From NCBI GenBank assembly GCA_020160935.1, contig JAIUPL010000008.1, positions 62,001-126,000 on the forward strand: 64,000 bases of DNA, read 5' to 3'. Below are positions 35,221-44,910 of the stretch, piece by piece (the first letter of the stretch is position 1; each line of letters starts with the position of its first letter). Under the pieces are notes generated by a model. The model made no database searches. It saw only the letters and a program-made list of their open reading frames with translations, and was not told the DNA's origin. Source of the stretch: Bacteroidota bacterium (GTDB taxonomy: Bacteria; Bacteroidota; Bacteroidia; Chitinophagales; Saprospiraceae). Made by a program: the position numbers and the translations under genes.

Positions 35221-35434
35221 GTCCTGAGTCGTGAGTCCTAAGTCCTGAGTCGTGTTGAAATGGAGCGGGTAATGTGGTTAGTGCAAAGTTAATACAAGTA
35301 TATTAACGATGCATGATAGAGTATCCATGTGGGATAGTGCTTTGATTTTTTAAAGTGCATATTCAACTCTGCTTGAAATAGTTATTTTGACTTCAGTTCA
35401 AGGCTCATGACTTAGGACTCAGGACTTAGGACTC
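35221..35434. repeat. Inverted repeat 11 (GAGTCCT heptads, widely spaced arms)
   Basis: Short arms of about 31 nt (35221-35254 and 35404-35434) of GAGTCCT/AAGTCCT heptads, the same unit as repeat 8, with 150 bases between them. The spacer probably holds the promoter of the ABC exporter gene. The right arm lies five bases from the DUF1080 stop codon. Confidence 0.8.
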
Positions 35435-35438
35435 CAAC

Positions 35439-36176
35439 TCAAAGTTCCCTGATCCAGATATTCCGATAACTCACCAGGTCGCCATGGTCCTGCAGTTTGA
35501 TACCGCTTTTGCCATGGGCGATGTTTTTAGGCAGGCCGATGTATTCCGTAGTGCCTTTGATTTCGGTGTTCAATTGCACGACGATGCCGTTGTGCAGTAC
35601 CGTGATGTGCCCGGGAGCCACCAGAATATCGTCATTGTTGAAGCGAGGCGCCGTGAATAAAATATCATATGCCTGCCATTCGCCGGGTTTGCGGCAGGCA
35701 TTCACCAGCGGAATGCTTTGCTTGTAGATGGAACCGGTTTGTCCATTGGAGTAGGTGCGATTCTGGTAGCAATCGAGCACCTGAACTTCATAGCGACCTT
35801 GAAGGAAAATACCGCTATTACCACGGCCCTGGCTTTCACCTTTCACTACACTGGGTTCGCGGAATTCGACGTGTAACTGGCAATCTCCGAATGCTTTTTT
35901 GGTAACAATGTCACCGCCGCCTGGCAGTACCGTTGCGCTGCCATCGCCATTCAGCGTCCAGGTTACCTTGCTGCTGTCTTTGGCAGATTGCCACTCGGAA
36001 AAATTGTTGCCATCAAACAGCACGATGGCATCAGAGGGCGGTTTAGTGCCTTCGCCGGGCGTAACTACACGCACTTGCGGCTCCCATATTTCGGTTGCTT
36101 TGGGGTCGGTAATTTGAGCAGAAACAATAGAAGAAAAGGCTGAAAATGCAGCGATAATGACACTGATACGCTTCAT
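35439..36176 (-). CDS. DUF1080 (3-keto-disaccharide hydrolase-like) exported protein
   Basis: A 245-residue protein with a signal peptide (about 1-20, ending IVSAQ). A concanavalin-like beta-sandwich of the DUF1080 family follows: LFDGNNFSEWQSAKDS, LHVEFREPS, GNSGIFLQGRYEVQVLDCYQN and a final RNIWIREL. DUF1080 proteins act on sugars or 3-keto-glycosides and are common in Bacteroidota and Planctomycetes. It acts in the periplasm or outside the cell. An alternative start three codons upstream (36185) is possible. It is upstream of, and separated by 36 bases from, purB on the same strand. Confidence 0.85.
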   Translation of the reverse strand: MKRISVIIAAFSAFSSIVSAQITDPKATEIWEPQVRVVTPGEGTKPPSDAIVLFDGNNFSEWQSAKDSSKVTWTLNGDGSATVLPGGGDIVTKKAFGDCQLHVEFREPSVVKGESQGRGNSGIFLQGRYEVQVLDCYQNRTYSNGQTGSIYKQSIPLVNACRKPGEWQAYDILFTAPRFNNDDILVAPGHITVLHNGIVVQLNTEIKGTTEYIGLPKNIAHGKSGIKLQDHGDLVSYRNIWIREL

Positions 36177-36212
36177 GTGAAACATTATTTAAAAGTGTTT
36201 GAAAAGTTGATA

Positions 36213-37544
36213 TTACCGGCCCACATAGTTATGCGGAGTAAGTTGTTTGAGTTCCGTTTTGATTTCATCCGACACATCCAGGTCGTCGATAAAATCGTGC
36301 AACACTTCGCGGGTCACCACTGACCGGCCCCGGGTCAACGCCTTCAAGGCTTCATACGGTTGAGGATAACCTTCACGGCGCAGTATAACCTGAATGCCTT
36401 CGGCGATGACCATCCAGTTGTCTTCCAGGTCATCGTACAACTGGCCTTCGTTGAGCAAAAGTTTGCTCAGGCCTTTCATGATCGATTTGATGGCAATAAT
36501 AGTATGGCCAAACGGCACGCCCATATTGCGCAAAACAGTGGAATCTGTCAAATCCCGTTGAAGTCGGCTGATGGGGAGTTTTTCTGCAAAATGCTGGAAC
36601 AGGGCATTGGCCACACCCAGGTTGCCTTCAGCATTTTCAAAGTCGATCGGGTTGACTTTGTGCGGCATGGCAGAGGAGCCCACTTCGTCTTTCACTGTTT
36701 TTTGCCGGAAATACTCGATGGAAATGTACGTCCACACATCCCTGCAAAAGTCAATCAAAATAGTGTTGATGCGCCCCATGGCCTGGCAGTGTGCTGCGAA
36801 TGAGTCGTAATGCTCGACCTGGGTCGTGTGTTGCGAACGTTCCAGCCCCAGAAATTCCAGCACAAAATCATTGCCGAACTGGTGCCACTCATAATCAGGA
36901 TAGGCAGCGTAATGAGCGTTGAAATTGCCGGTGGCGCCGCCGAATTTGGCGCGGTGTGGAATGGCATGCAAGGCTTCCAGTTGCACATCGATGCGTTCTA
37001 CAAAAACAGCAAATTCCTTACCCAGCAGGGTAGGAGAGGCGGGTTGCCCATGTGTGCGGGCCAACATCGGTACGAAAGCCCAATCCTGTGCCAGTTGTTC
37101 AAGGTGATTCCGCAAATCCATCAACAGCGGATAGTACACCTGTTCCAGCGCATTTTTGAACAGCAGGGGAATGGCCGTGTTATTGATATCTTGCGAGGTG
37201 AGCCCGAAATGCACAAATTCGCGAAGCGTACCCAGCCCCAGGCTGTCGAACCGCTCTTTGAGGAAATATTCCACTGCTTTCACATCGTGGTTGGTGGTGC
37301 GTTCGAATGCCTTGATTTGTTCGGCATCGGCGGTGTTGAAGTTTTCAAAAATCGCGTTGAGGTCGTCGATTTTATCCTCTTCAAAAGCGGACAATTGAGG
37401 CAGGTTGTACTGACAGAGCGCTATAAAGTATTGAATTTCAACAAATACGCGATAGCGAATTAAGGCGTATTCGCTGAAATAGGCGCTTAGTTCGCGGGTT
37501 TTGTCGGCATACCGACCGTCGATCGGTGAGATGGCAGTGAGCAT
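36213..37544 (-). CDS. purB: Adenylosuccinate lyase
   Basis: A 443-residue fumarase-superfamily enzyme. It splits SAICAR and adenylosuccinate, releasing fumarate, in purine synthesis. The start LTAISPIDGRYADKTRELSAYFSE is typical. The superfamily signature SSAMPHKVNPIDFENAEGNL lies in the C-terminal third with the catalytic Ser loop, and TSQDINNTA carries the TS-x-D motif with catalytic residues. The length fits the E. coli-type (455 aa) class. It forms a minus-strand pair with the DUF1080 gene, without obvious functional relation. Confidence 0.96.
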   Translation of the reverse strand: MLTAISPIDGRYADKTRELSAYFSEYALIRYRVFVEIQYFIALCQYNLPQLSAFEEDKIDDLNAIFENFNTADAEQIKAFERTTNHDVKAVEYFLKERFDSLGLGTLREFVHFGLTSQDINNTAIPLLFKNALEQVYYPLLMDLRNHLEQLAQDWAFVPMLARTHGQPASPTLLGKEFAVFVERIDVQLEALHAIPHRAKFGGATGNFNAHYAAYPDYEWHQFGNDFVLEFLGLERSQHTTQVEHYDSFAAHCQAMGRINTILIDFCRDVWTYISIEYFRQKTVKDEVGSSAMPHKVNPIDFENAEGNLGVANALFQHFAEKLPISRLQRDLTDSTVLRNMGVPFGHTIIAIKSIMKGLSKLLLNEGQLYDDLEDNWMVIAEGIQVILRREGYPQPYEALKALTRGRSVVTREVLHDFIDDLDVSDEIKTELKQLTPHNYVGR

Positions 37545-37645
37545 TTTTTGATCTGATTTTCCTGTTCCGATATTTGGAGCAATTCCAAACGGGGCGAAAT
37601 TCGGCTTTTTTCTGAAGTATCGTATGCCGAAGCGTGCAGGACGGT

Positions 37646-37653
37646 TACTTTTG
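37646..37653 (+). promoter_or_regulatory. -7 element (TACTTTTG) of the SCO/cytochrome operon
   Basis: A perfect TAnnTTTG element 37 bases before the first ATG of the three-gene operon. Confidence 0.5.
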
Positions 37654-37689
37654 CCCTCGATTTTTTCTTAATTTAAACAAATACATGCC

Positions 37690-38094
37690 ATGCGAATCTA
37701 TTTATTGCTGCTTTTGTGTGTTGGATTAATGCTCCCTGCATGCGATGGTTCGAAGAAAGAAATCGCTGCTTTGCAAAAACAAACGGAAGACATTCATGAT
37801 GAAGCCATGAAAGACCTGGCCGAAATGAACAGGGTGGCTCGTTCTCTGAAAGAGTTGCAAATGGTAGCCACGATGACGCCAGAACAGTCGGAAGTTTTTG
37901 AAAAAACATTGAAAGACATGAACAAGGCAGAGGAAGACATGATGGCATGGATGGCTGGCTATAAAGCCCCGGAAGGAAAACCCGCGGCCGAAGCACTGGC
38001 ATACCTGGAAGACCAGAAATCAAAAATCACACAAAACAAAGTTGACATTCTTGCCGCCATTGCTGCGGGTAAAAAACTGCTTCCATCACAATGA
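37690..38094 (+). CDS. Small coiled-coil lipoprotein
   Basis: A 134-residue protein with a lipobox (MLPAC, Cys at about 18). The mature part is helical and charged, with heptad spacing and a Met-rich stretch MNKAEEDMMAWMAG. Met-rich motifs in lipoproteins next to SCO and cytochrome c genes may bind copper, which is an inference. The stop overlaps the next start (ATGA at 38091-38094), so translation is probably coupled to the SCO gene. I do not know a characterised relative. Confidence 0.75.
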   Translation: MRIYLLLLLCVGLMLPACDGSKKEIAALQKQTEDIHDEAMKDLAEMNRVARSLKELQMVATMTPEQSEVFEKTLKDMNKAEEDMMAWMAGYKAPEGKPAAEALAYLEDQKSKITQNKVDILAAIAAGKKLLPSQ

Positions 38095-38717
38095 AAGGGC
38101 TTCTCCCTGTACTCATTTTTACAAGCATAGCCACCTGGATGGCATGCACCGGAACTTCCGACGACAAACCATTGCCGATTTTGGGCGAACGCGATATTTC
38201 TCCGGCAGGTGACACCATTTACAGGCAAGTCCCTGATTTTCAATTTGTTGACCAGGATAGTCAAGTAGTAACGAATGCTACATTCGCCAACAAAATATAT
38301 GTGGTGGACTTCTTTTTTATCCATTGTCCCACCATTTGTCCGAAGGTAAAAGCCAATGGACTGCGCATTTATCAACGATTCAAGGATGACGAGCGCCTGG
38401 GCATGTTGTCGCACTCTATCGACGTGAAAAACGATACTGTTGCCGCGCTCAAACGCCATGCGGAAAAATTGGGTATCGACAGCAAAAAATGGCACCTGGT
38501 GACAGGCGACCACGATGCGATTTACGGTATTGCAGACGACTATTTCAGTGTTGCCAAAGAAGATCCGAATACGCCAGGCGGATTCGACCACTCCGGCCGC
38601 CTTATTCTGGTGGACAAAAATCGCCACGTGCGCTCTTTTTGCGATGGCACCGATGCGGAAGATGTAGATCGCTTCATGAAAGACATATCCAAATTGTTGG
38701 CAGAAGAATTCAAATGA
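38091..38717 (+). CDS. SCO1/SenC family lipoprotein
   Basis: A 208-residue thioredoxin-fold protein anchored by a lipobox (WMAC, C19). The copper-binding motif is C79-PTI-C83, and the distal His is in the FDHSGR loop, as in SCO proteins that deliver copper to cytochrome c oxidase CuA or act as thiol reductants. The operon has a lipoprotein before and a cytochrome c after it, both joined by ATGA overlaps. There is no oxidase gene in the window, so the partner is not known. Confidence 0.92.
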   Translation: MKGLLPVLIFTSIATWMACTGTSDDKPLPILGERDISPAGDTIYRQVPDFQFVDQDSQVVTNATFANKIYVVDFFFIHCPTICPKVKANGLRIYQRFKDDERLGMLSHSIDVKNDTVAALKRHAEKLGIDSKKWHLVTGDHDAIYGIADDYFSVAKEDPNTPGGFDHSGRLILVDKNRHVRSFCDGTDAEDVDRFMKDISKLLAEEFK

Positions 38718-39103
38718 TACGTTACCTTTTTGCATGGGCGCTGGGGATGATGACCCTGGGGTGTCAGAACAATACTTATCAAATTGGGGAGCGATTATAC
38801 AAGGGTAATTGCTCCAGTTGTCATATGGACAAAGGGGAAGGGTTGGCCGGGCTGATTCCGCCGCTGGCGGGGTCGGATTACCTTGGTCAGCATCTCGACA
38901 AACTTCCCTGTCTGATACGGAAAGGCCTCCAGGATACGATTGTTGTCAATGGCAAAACGTATGTGGAAATGATGCCGGCCAATCCGGCACTATCCGACAT
39001 ACAAATTACCAATCTGCTCAATTATATTGGAAGCAGTTGGGGTAATCAGCATCCGCCATATCAACTCGAACAGGTGCGCGAGTTGTTAAAATCCTGCGAA
39101 TAG
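38714..39103 (+). CDS. Lipoprotein c-type cytochrome
   Basis: A 129-residue monoheme cytochrome with a lipobox (MTLGC, C17) and a heme motif C33-S-S-C36-H37. The likely axial Met is in EMMPANPAL. Small membrane-bound cytochromes carry electrons to terminal oxidases in the periplasm. It overlaps the SCO gene by four bases (ATGA) and ends the operon, so expression of the three genes should be coupled. The length is usual for the class. Confidence 0.9.
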   Translation: MIRYLFAWALGMMTLGCQNNTYQIGERLYKGNCSSCHMDKGEGLAGLIPPLAGSDYLGQHLDKLPCLIRKGLQDTIVVNGKTYVEMMPANPALSDIQITNLLNYIGSSWGNQHPPYQLEQVRELLKSCE

Positions 39104-39288
39104 ACCCTGTTTTTTATTCAAAGTAACCTGATAATGCTACCAGACGACACAAAACGGTTGCAGCGGTTTGTCGTTCCGGTACGTCTTTCTATTTTTGGCA
39201 CTTACTACAAGAACTCAACCTATAAAGGTTCTTTTGCCGTCTCCTACTTCTGACACATAACTGCACTTGATTCCTTACACTCAAACAG

Positions 39289-42200
39289 ATGAGAAAATTC
39301 TACTCTATCGTCGTACTGCTGTTAAGTTGTAACGCCCTTTTTGCACAAACCCCCGCCAATGATGATTGTACCGGGTTGATCGATCTCGGACCTGCACCAT
39401 TCTGCAATACGACCGTGTTTTCCAACGAAAATGCAACAGCGACCAATATCGGCAACGACAATAACCCCACCTGCTTCAACAGTGGTGTTGCGCAGCGCGA
39501 TGTCTGGTTTGCATTTACCTGTCCCGATACGCTGTTCGATTTCAGGATTACGCTTACAGGCGTAGGTTCCAACTCGATTGTAAACCCTGAATTTGCCATT
39601 TACCGGGGAGAATGCACCTTTGACGGGCTCGCTGAATTGTTGTGCGCCAAGGCAGACATCGGAGAAAATGCCCTGTTTCTGGACGTGACCGGGCTTACCC
39701 CTGGCCTGCAATACTACATCCGGGTATCAGACTATTCCGTAACGGCTACGCCGAATTCCGGTGATTTTACCCTTTGTGTAACGGCCATTCCTCCTTCTTC
39801 CAATGTGGATGATGGCGGTTCTACACTGTGTGAAGGTACTTTGTACGATACAGGCGGCCCCGATGGAGATTATGGCCCGAATGAGGACCACACTTTTGTG
39901 ATTTGCCCCAACCAGCCCTCAGGCTGTGTAACGTTTACGCTCGATTATTTCAATATTGAAGAAGGCGGATTTCTGGCAGGCGACCTGCTGACGTTTTACG
40001 ATGGCGATGATGTCAATTCGCCCATCATCGGTCAGTTGGGGGGCGATGGTTTCAATAATGCCGGTGGTGGTGGCGGTGTGTGCTATATGGTACAGGCCTC
40101 CAGCGGCTGCCTGACAGTGCAATTTCAGTCGGATGACTTCAATGAGTTTGAAGGCTGGCAGGGCCACTGGCAATGCAGTTCAGCGCCTTGTCCTGCACCG
40201 GTTACCATGACGGTTAATACCGATATTACCCCCGAAAATATTGTGAATGCGGTAGCAACGCCAGCCACTACGGTTACCGTTACCAATATTGATTGCCCTA
40301 CCGGCTCATACGGAACGTTTAATTTTGCTTCCGACAACACCAGTCTTGGACTGTCAAAAGGCCTTTTGCTTACTTCAGGCGACGCCAACCTGGCGATCGG
40401 GCCAAATGATACGGGAAATGCTACTTTTGCCTTCAACGGAACAGGCGACCCCGACCTCGATTACCTTTCCGAACAACTGGGCAATGGAACACCGTCGACC
40501 GACGCTTGTATTGTCGAACTCGATGTGTTTGTAGCCACTGATGAACTCAGTTTTGAATATGTATTCGGCTCGGAAGAATACCCGGAGTTCGTAGATTCTG
40601 ATTTCAACGATATTTTTGCGTTTCTGATTTCCGGCCCTGGTATTGTGGGCGATCCGGGATTGAGCAACACTGCGAAGAACATTGCAGTACTACCCGGCAC
40701 CAATACGCCCGTACAGATCAACAGTGTCAATCAGTTGTTGAACTGGCAGTACTATCGCAACAATTTTGGCAGTGAAACAATTCAGTACGACGGCCTTACT
40801 TCTGATTCTCTGGGCATCAAAAAAAGCCTGACAGCCCGTTCGGCCGTTACGCCTTGCAATACCTACCACCTGAAACTGGCAGTAGCCGACCGCCAGGACT
40901 TCTCGTATGACTCCGGCGTATTTGTTTCTGAAATCAAAGGCGCTACGCCCAACCTTGCCGTACAATTTGCCAGTGGTATCGACTATTTTATTGAAGACTG
41001 CTCCGGCAATCAAGATCAACTCATCATTTCGCTGTCGGAACCTCTGGAAGAAGAGTCTTCGTTTTTTGTGACGATCGGTGGTACTGCCACACTGGGTGTG
41101 GATTACAACCTGACTATTCCAAATCTGATCGTATTCCCTGCTGGTACAACTCAATTGTCGTTCCCGATCGCGCCCATTTCCGATGCATTGGTAGAAGGAA
41201 CGGAAACGATTACCATTACGCTCTCGAACAATTTCGGTTGCGGTACGGTCATTTACAAAACACTCACCATCGACATCAAAGACAATGTGGAAGTGCAGGT
41301 ATCAGGCGGCGACACGCTGTTTGTATGTGCCGGAAATACGCTTCAGTTGCAGGCGGAAGGCGCTGTAAACTATTTCTGGGCGCCTCCGGGAGCGGTTAGT
41401 AATCCGTTTATTGCTAATCCTACAATCACACCTCCGCAAGATATAGCGCTGGTGGTAACCGGTACCATTGCCTCTTGCGTGGACATGGATACCGTTCTGG
41501 TACGCATTGTCGACCCAATGGTGGATGTAACGCCACAGGGAGCCGTTAATATCTGTTTGGGCAGTAACGTACCTCTCCTGGCTTCGAACAACGTGAACAA
41601 CCAGGGACTTTCCTGGTCGCCGACGACAGGGCTGAACAACCCGACTATACCGAATCCGGTTGCAACACCCACACAGACAACCACTTATGTAGCAAAAATT
41701 ACTATTGCGGGCTGCTTCGTTACCGATACGGTGGTGATTAATGTGGATACGCTGTTCGTTCCGGTTTTGAGCAACGATACGACTGTTTGTCAAAACTATC
41801 CGGTTACACTGGCTTCCAATACAGATGATTCCAGTTCCAGTTACCAATGGACGCCTACAACCGGGTTGAGCGATGCAAGTAGTTCTGCGCCCCTTGCTTT
41901 GCCCGACGTAACCACCACATACACCCTGGTTGCAACAAGTGCCAATAACGTTTGCTCACAGACGGAAACGATTACAGTAACGGTTATCCCGGCCAACGTC
42001 GATATTGTCGGCGACACCTACAGAGAAATATGTCTGGGAGAAACAGTGCCCTTGCTGGCCGAATCGTCGCCGTCGGGAGCACAAGTAGTTTGGTCGCCTT
42101 CTTTCTATGTAAGCAATCCGACAGGGCCCAATACGGTGGCAAATCTGGATGAATCCGTTACCATTTTTGCTACTTACAACATCAACAATTGTATTGTGCG

Positions 42201-43716
42201 CGACTCGGTTCACATCCGGGTCGACTCCCTGCCAGCCTCAGCCATTACGCGGGTGGAAGACAAACAGATTTACTGCCCGGGCGATACGATTTACCTGATT
42301 TCGCCTACCTACGAACCGGCAAGTTTCCCGGATATCGACATCAACTGGCCTGTATTTGGCGGCGAACTGACGCCAGATTCCAACTGGAACCTGGTAATAC
42401 GTGCAACATCTACCCACACATTCGAGCGCATCGTAAACAACCATGCCTGTGTGGATACGCAATATGTGGAAATACCCGTGGCAGAGTTGGTAACAATTAT
42501 GACATCCGCCAATCCAAATGTCATATGCCCCGGAGAAACGGTGCAACTCAATGCAACCGTAACGCCACAGCAAAACCTCGAATGGGAGGAAGCGCCTACA
42601 CTTTCCTGTACGCAATGCCCCAATCCAACTGTGTCGCCGCTGGTGACGAGTTCCTATTCCGTTTCTGCGCCCGATGCGGATTGTCCGGTAAATGCGACGG
42701 TAACGGTAGTGGTGCAACCTGCACCTGTACTGGGCCTGGTACCCAACCCCACCATTTGCCCTGGCGGATCCATTCAGTTGAATGTGGCGCCGCCGCAACC
42801 CGGTGTATCGTATTCCTGGACGTCTAACCCGACCGGATTTGTGTCCAGCCAGGCCGGGCCCACGGTTTCTCCTGCTCAAACAACGACGTATCAGGTAATT
42901 GCCGATGGTCTGATTTGTGATTCACAGGGTCAGGTAACAGTTACGGTAGCCTCTGCTACGGTAGATGCTGGTCCGACACAGGAACTTTGTATTGGCGAGT
43001 CTGCTACGCTGACAGCCACGCAAACGGGTACTCCGGGCCAGATTACCTGGACTCCAGGCAATCTTCCGGGCGCCAGTGTGCAGGTAACCCCAACAGATAC
43101 AACTGTTTATACGGCTACTTTGGCCTACGGTCCGAATTGTATCGCCACGGATCAGGTGCAGGTAAATGTGGTAGATGGAGTGGTGCTGAGCCAGATTGAA
43201 ACAGACCCGAGCGCACAGGACTCCATTTGTGCCGGAACGCCTCTCATTTTGAAAGTGACGGTTAATCCGGCCACGGCAGAATTGTTGTGGAGTGAAAATG
43301 GCACGCCGCTGGCAGGTCTCACGTCTGATTCTATTAACATCATTCCACGTGTCACGGAAGGTGCGGCTACCTACACCGTAATTGCTACCAATGCGCAGGG
43401 ATGCTCGGCCAATCGCACGGTGACATTCAACCTGCGCCGCTGTCTGGTTATTCCAAATGCCTTTACCCCCGGCAATGACGATTCCAACGATTCATTCGGG
43501 GTGGTGCTTGCAGGCGATAACATCGAAATTGTCGACTTCCGTGTGTACAATCGCTGGGGACAAAAAGTGTTTGAGGCTACCAACACAACCAAACGCTGGG
43601 ATGGCAATTTTGATGGCAACGAAGCGCCCAGCGATGTGTATGTATACTATATTAAGGTGCGTTATCCGGATGGAACGGAAGATGCGTTCCATGGAGATGT
43701 AACCCTTCTCAGATAG
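39289..43716 (+). CDS. Large T9SS cargo adhesin with type B sorting domain
   Basis: A 1475-residue surface protein. After a signal peptide (about 1-19) come a jelly-roll-like domain (about 25-165), a CUB-like segment (180-300) and a choice-of-anchor L domain (about 315-550, with FEYVFGSEEYPEFVDSDFNDIFAF). A Calx-beta module (about 560-670) and about seven Ig/PKD-like repeats follow. The last 85 residues form the T9SS type B (CHU/gliding-motility) sorting domain, with IPNAFTPGNDDSNDSF, NRWGQKVFE, WDGNFDG and DVYVYYI. It is exported by the type IX system and attached to the surface, probably for adhesion. It faces a shorter paralogue at 47982. Confidence 0.93.
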   Translation: MRKFYSIVVLLLSCNALFAQTPANDDCTGLIDLGPAPFCNTTVFSNENATATNIGNDNNPTCFNSGVAQRDVWFAFTCPDTLFDFRITLTGVGSNSIVNPEFAIYRGECTFDGLAELLCAKADIGENALFLDVTGLTPGLQYYIRVSDYSVTATPNSGDFTLCVTAIPPSSNVDDGGSTLCEGTLYDTGGPDGDYGPNEDHTFVICPNQPSGCVTFTLDYFNIEEGGFLAGDLLTFYDGDDVNSPIIGQLGGDGFNNAGGGGGVCYMVQASSGCLTVQFQSDDFNEFEGWQGHWQCSSAPCPAPVTMTVNTDITPENIVNAVATPATTVTVTNIDCPTGSYGTFNFASDNTSLGLSKGLLLTSGDANLAIGPNDTGNATFAFNGTGDPDLDYLSEQLGNGTPSTDACIVELDVFVATDELSFEYVFGSEEYPEFVDSDFNDIFAFLISGPGIVGDPGLSNTAKNIAVLPGTNTPVQINSVNQLLNWQYYRNNFGSETIQYDGLTSDSLGIKKSLTARSAVTPCNTYHLKLAVADRQDFSYDSGVFVSEIKGATPNLAVQFASGIDYFIEDCSGNQDQLIISLSEPLEEESSFFVTIGGTATLGVDYNLTIPNLIVFPAGTTQLSFPIAPISDALVEGTETITITLSNNFGCGTVIYKTLTIDIKDNVEVQVSGGDTLFVCAGNTLQLQAEGAVNYFWAPPGAVSNPFIANPTITPPQDIALVVTGTIASCVDMDTVLVRIVDPMVDVTPQGAVNICLGSNVPLLASNNVNNQGLSWSPTTGLNNPTIPNPVATPTQTTTYVAKITIAGCFVTDTVVINVDTLFVPVLSNDTTVCQNYPVTLASNTDDSSSSYQWTPTTGLSDASSSAPLALPDVTTTYTLVATSANNVCSQTETITVTVIPANVDIVGDTYREICLGETVPLLAESSPSGAQVVWSPSFYVSNPTGPNTVANLDESVTIFATYNINNCIVRDSVHIRVDSLPASAITRVEDKQIYCPGDTIYLISPTYEPASFPDIDINWPVFGGELTPDSNWNLVIRATSTHTFERIVNNHACVDTQYVEIPVAELVTIMTSANPNVICPGETVQLNATVTPQQNLEWEEAPTLSCTQCPNPTVSPLVTSSYSVSAPDADCPVNATVTVVVQPAPVLGLVPNPTICPGGSIQLNVAPPQPGVSYSWTSNPTGFVSSQAGPTVSPAQTTTYQVIADGLICDSQGQVTVTVASATVDAGPTQELCIGESATLTATQTGTPGQITWTPGNLPGASVQVTPTDTTVYTATLAYGPNCIATDQVQVNVVDGVVLSQIETDPSAQDSICAGTPLILKVTVNPATAELLWSENGTPLAGLTSDSINIIPRVTEGAATYTVIATNAQGCSANRTVTFNLRRCLVIPNAFTPGNDDSNDSFGVVLAGDNIEIVDFRVYNRWGQKVFEATNTTKRWDGNFDGNEAPSDVYVYYIKVRYPDGTEDAFHGDVTLLR

Positions 43717-43719
43717 CCA

Positions 43720-43982
43720 GAGGTGAGAGGGTGAGAGGGTGAGAGAGTGAGAGAGTGAGAGGGTGAGAGGGTGAGAGGGTGAGAAATTTTACGGCTCGAT
43801 GAGGGACAGATTGAACCTCATCGAGCCGTAAAATTTCTCACCCTCTCACCCTCTCACTCTCTCACCCTCTCACCCTCTCACTCTCTCACTCTCTCACCCT
43901 CTCACTCTCTCACTCTCTCACCCTCTCACCCTCTCACTCTCTCACCCTCTCACCCTCTCACCCTCTCACCCTCTCTCACCTC
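43720..43982. repeat. Inverted repeat 12 (GTGAGAGG 8-mers)
   Basis: Arms of tandem 8-mers (GTGAGAGG/GTGAGAGA) around a 24-bp unique stem and an 11-nt loop at 43805-43815. The left arm has about 85 nt (43720-43804), the right about 167 nt (43816-43982), so the right array is about twice as long. The stop codons of the convergent adhesin (TAG 43714-43716) and GLPGLI genes (43982-43984) flank it directly. Confidence 0.92.
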
Positions 43983-44734
43983 TAATACCTGATTCCCCAA
44001 AAAGGCGGCTCTTCCGCTTCTCTTTTCTCCTTCATGTGTTTTTCCAGCAAAGCGATATAATCAGCGTCGGAAATTTTTTTGCCTTTCAACTTTTTAGGCA
44101 AAGCAAGGTCAGATGTCGTTAGTGTTTTCAGGTCGATTTTGTCGGCGGTGATGAGCATACCCCCGTCATTGACGTCTACCTCCATGATGAGGCCCGGGAG
44201 GCCAAAAAAACGTTCGGGGCCTGCGCTGATAGGAATATCCATGGCAAACCAGGCGATAATTTTCTGTTGTTTTATGGTATCAACCCAGGATGCTTTCATA
44301 CAAATATGTCCGGCTACTTCTTTCAGGTCGTTGAGAATTTTCCAGTCGGGCGCATGCAGAGAATCTTCAATGACGTATGTTTTACCCAGCATCTGGATGA
44401 CATCGTGCATGGTATTGGTTTGGTAGTTCCGTTTGATGTAATACACATCCTGGCGCCAGGAATAACCTTCGTCATCCGGTTCTGCCCGTTCTTCCGAGTC
44501 TTCGTATTTCGTTTCGGTAGGGGTGATATACATGGTCGTGTACATTTTCCATTCCGAACGGCTGCCCCACATATAGGAAATACGTTCGCGTTGTTGTTTG
44601 CTAATGTAATCGACGGCCGCCATTTTCTTGGTCCAGTTGTGTACGACCAGGTATCGAATGACGCCTTCCATTTCCTGTGCGCCGACGCTAGCGAGTGAAA
44701 TGGCGAGTATGAGGGTTGCTATGGTTCGTTTCAT
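43982..44734 (-). CDS. GLPGLI family protein
   Basis: A 250-residue exported protein with a signal peptide (about 1-19) and the family-naming motif [11 protein letters not shown] near residue 180. Conserved segments [10 protein letters not shown] and ISAGPERF precede it. GLPGLI proteins occur in Bacteroidota, usually next to an outer-membrane receptor with a carboxypeptidase-regulatory domain. Here that partner is the barrel gene at 44905-47718 on the same strand. Their joint function is not known. Its stop codon touches inverted repeat 12. Confidence 0.9.
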   Translation of the reverse strand: MKRTIATLILAISLASVGAQEMEGVIRYLVVHNWTKKMAAVDYISKQQRERISYMWGSRSEWKMYTTMYITPTETKYEDSEERAEPDDEGYSWRQDVYYIKRNYQTNTMHDVIQMLGKTYVIEDSLHAPDWKILNDLKEVAGHICMKASWVDTIKQQKIIAWFAMDIPISAGPERFFGLPGLIMEVDVNDGGMLITADKIDLKTLTTSDLALPKKLKGKKISDADYIALLEKHMKEKREAEEPPFWGIRY

Positions 44735-44751
44735 GTTTGAGTCGTTGTTAT

Positions 44752-44910
44752 GTTATTGGTTATTAGGTTATTGGTTATTAAGTTATTAGGGTCGGTAAGG
44801 GTTGATCCGTTCAAATATTTGGCCACTCAAGCAGTGAAGCCGAAATGAGGTGACAATAAACCCTTACCTACCCTAATAAATTAATAACCAATAACTTAAT
44901 AACCTTACCA
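44752..44910. repeat. Inverted repeat 13 (GTTATTGG 8-mers)
   Basis: Arms of about 52 nt (44752-44803 and 44859-44910) of 8-mers GTTATTGG/GTTATTAG plus a GGTAAGGGTT end, around a 55-nt centre. The right arm includes the TAA stop of the outer-membrane barrel gene (44905-44907). It separates the GLPGLI gene from it. Confidence 0.88.

Noticed and set aside
33816-35234. A 472-codon plus-strand frame
   Set aside because: It is antisense to the C39-peptidase ABC exporter, which has all catalytic motifs.
35214-35438. Possible GG-leader precursor gene near the C39 exporter
   Set aside because: I found no short frame with a GG or GA cleavage motif here. The region consists of heptad arms and an AT-rich spacer.
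43816-43982. Tandem repeats that could suggest a CRISPR array
   Set aside because: The units are only 8 bp, without spacers, and form one arm of a palindrome. There are no cas genes in the window.
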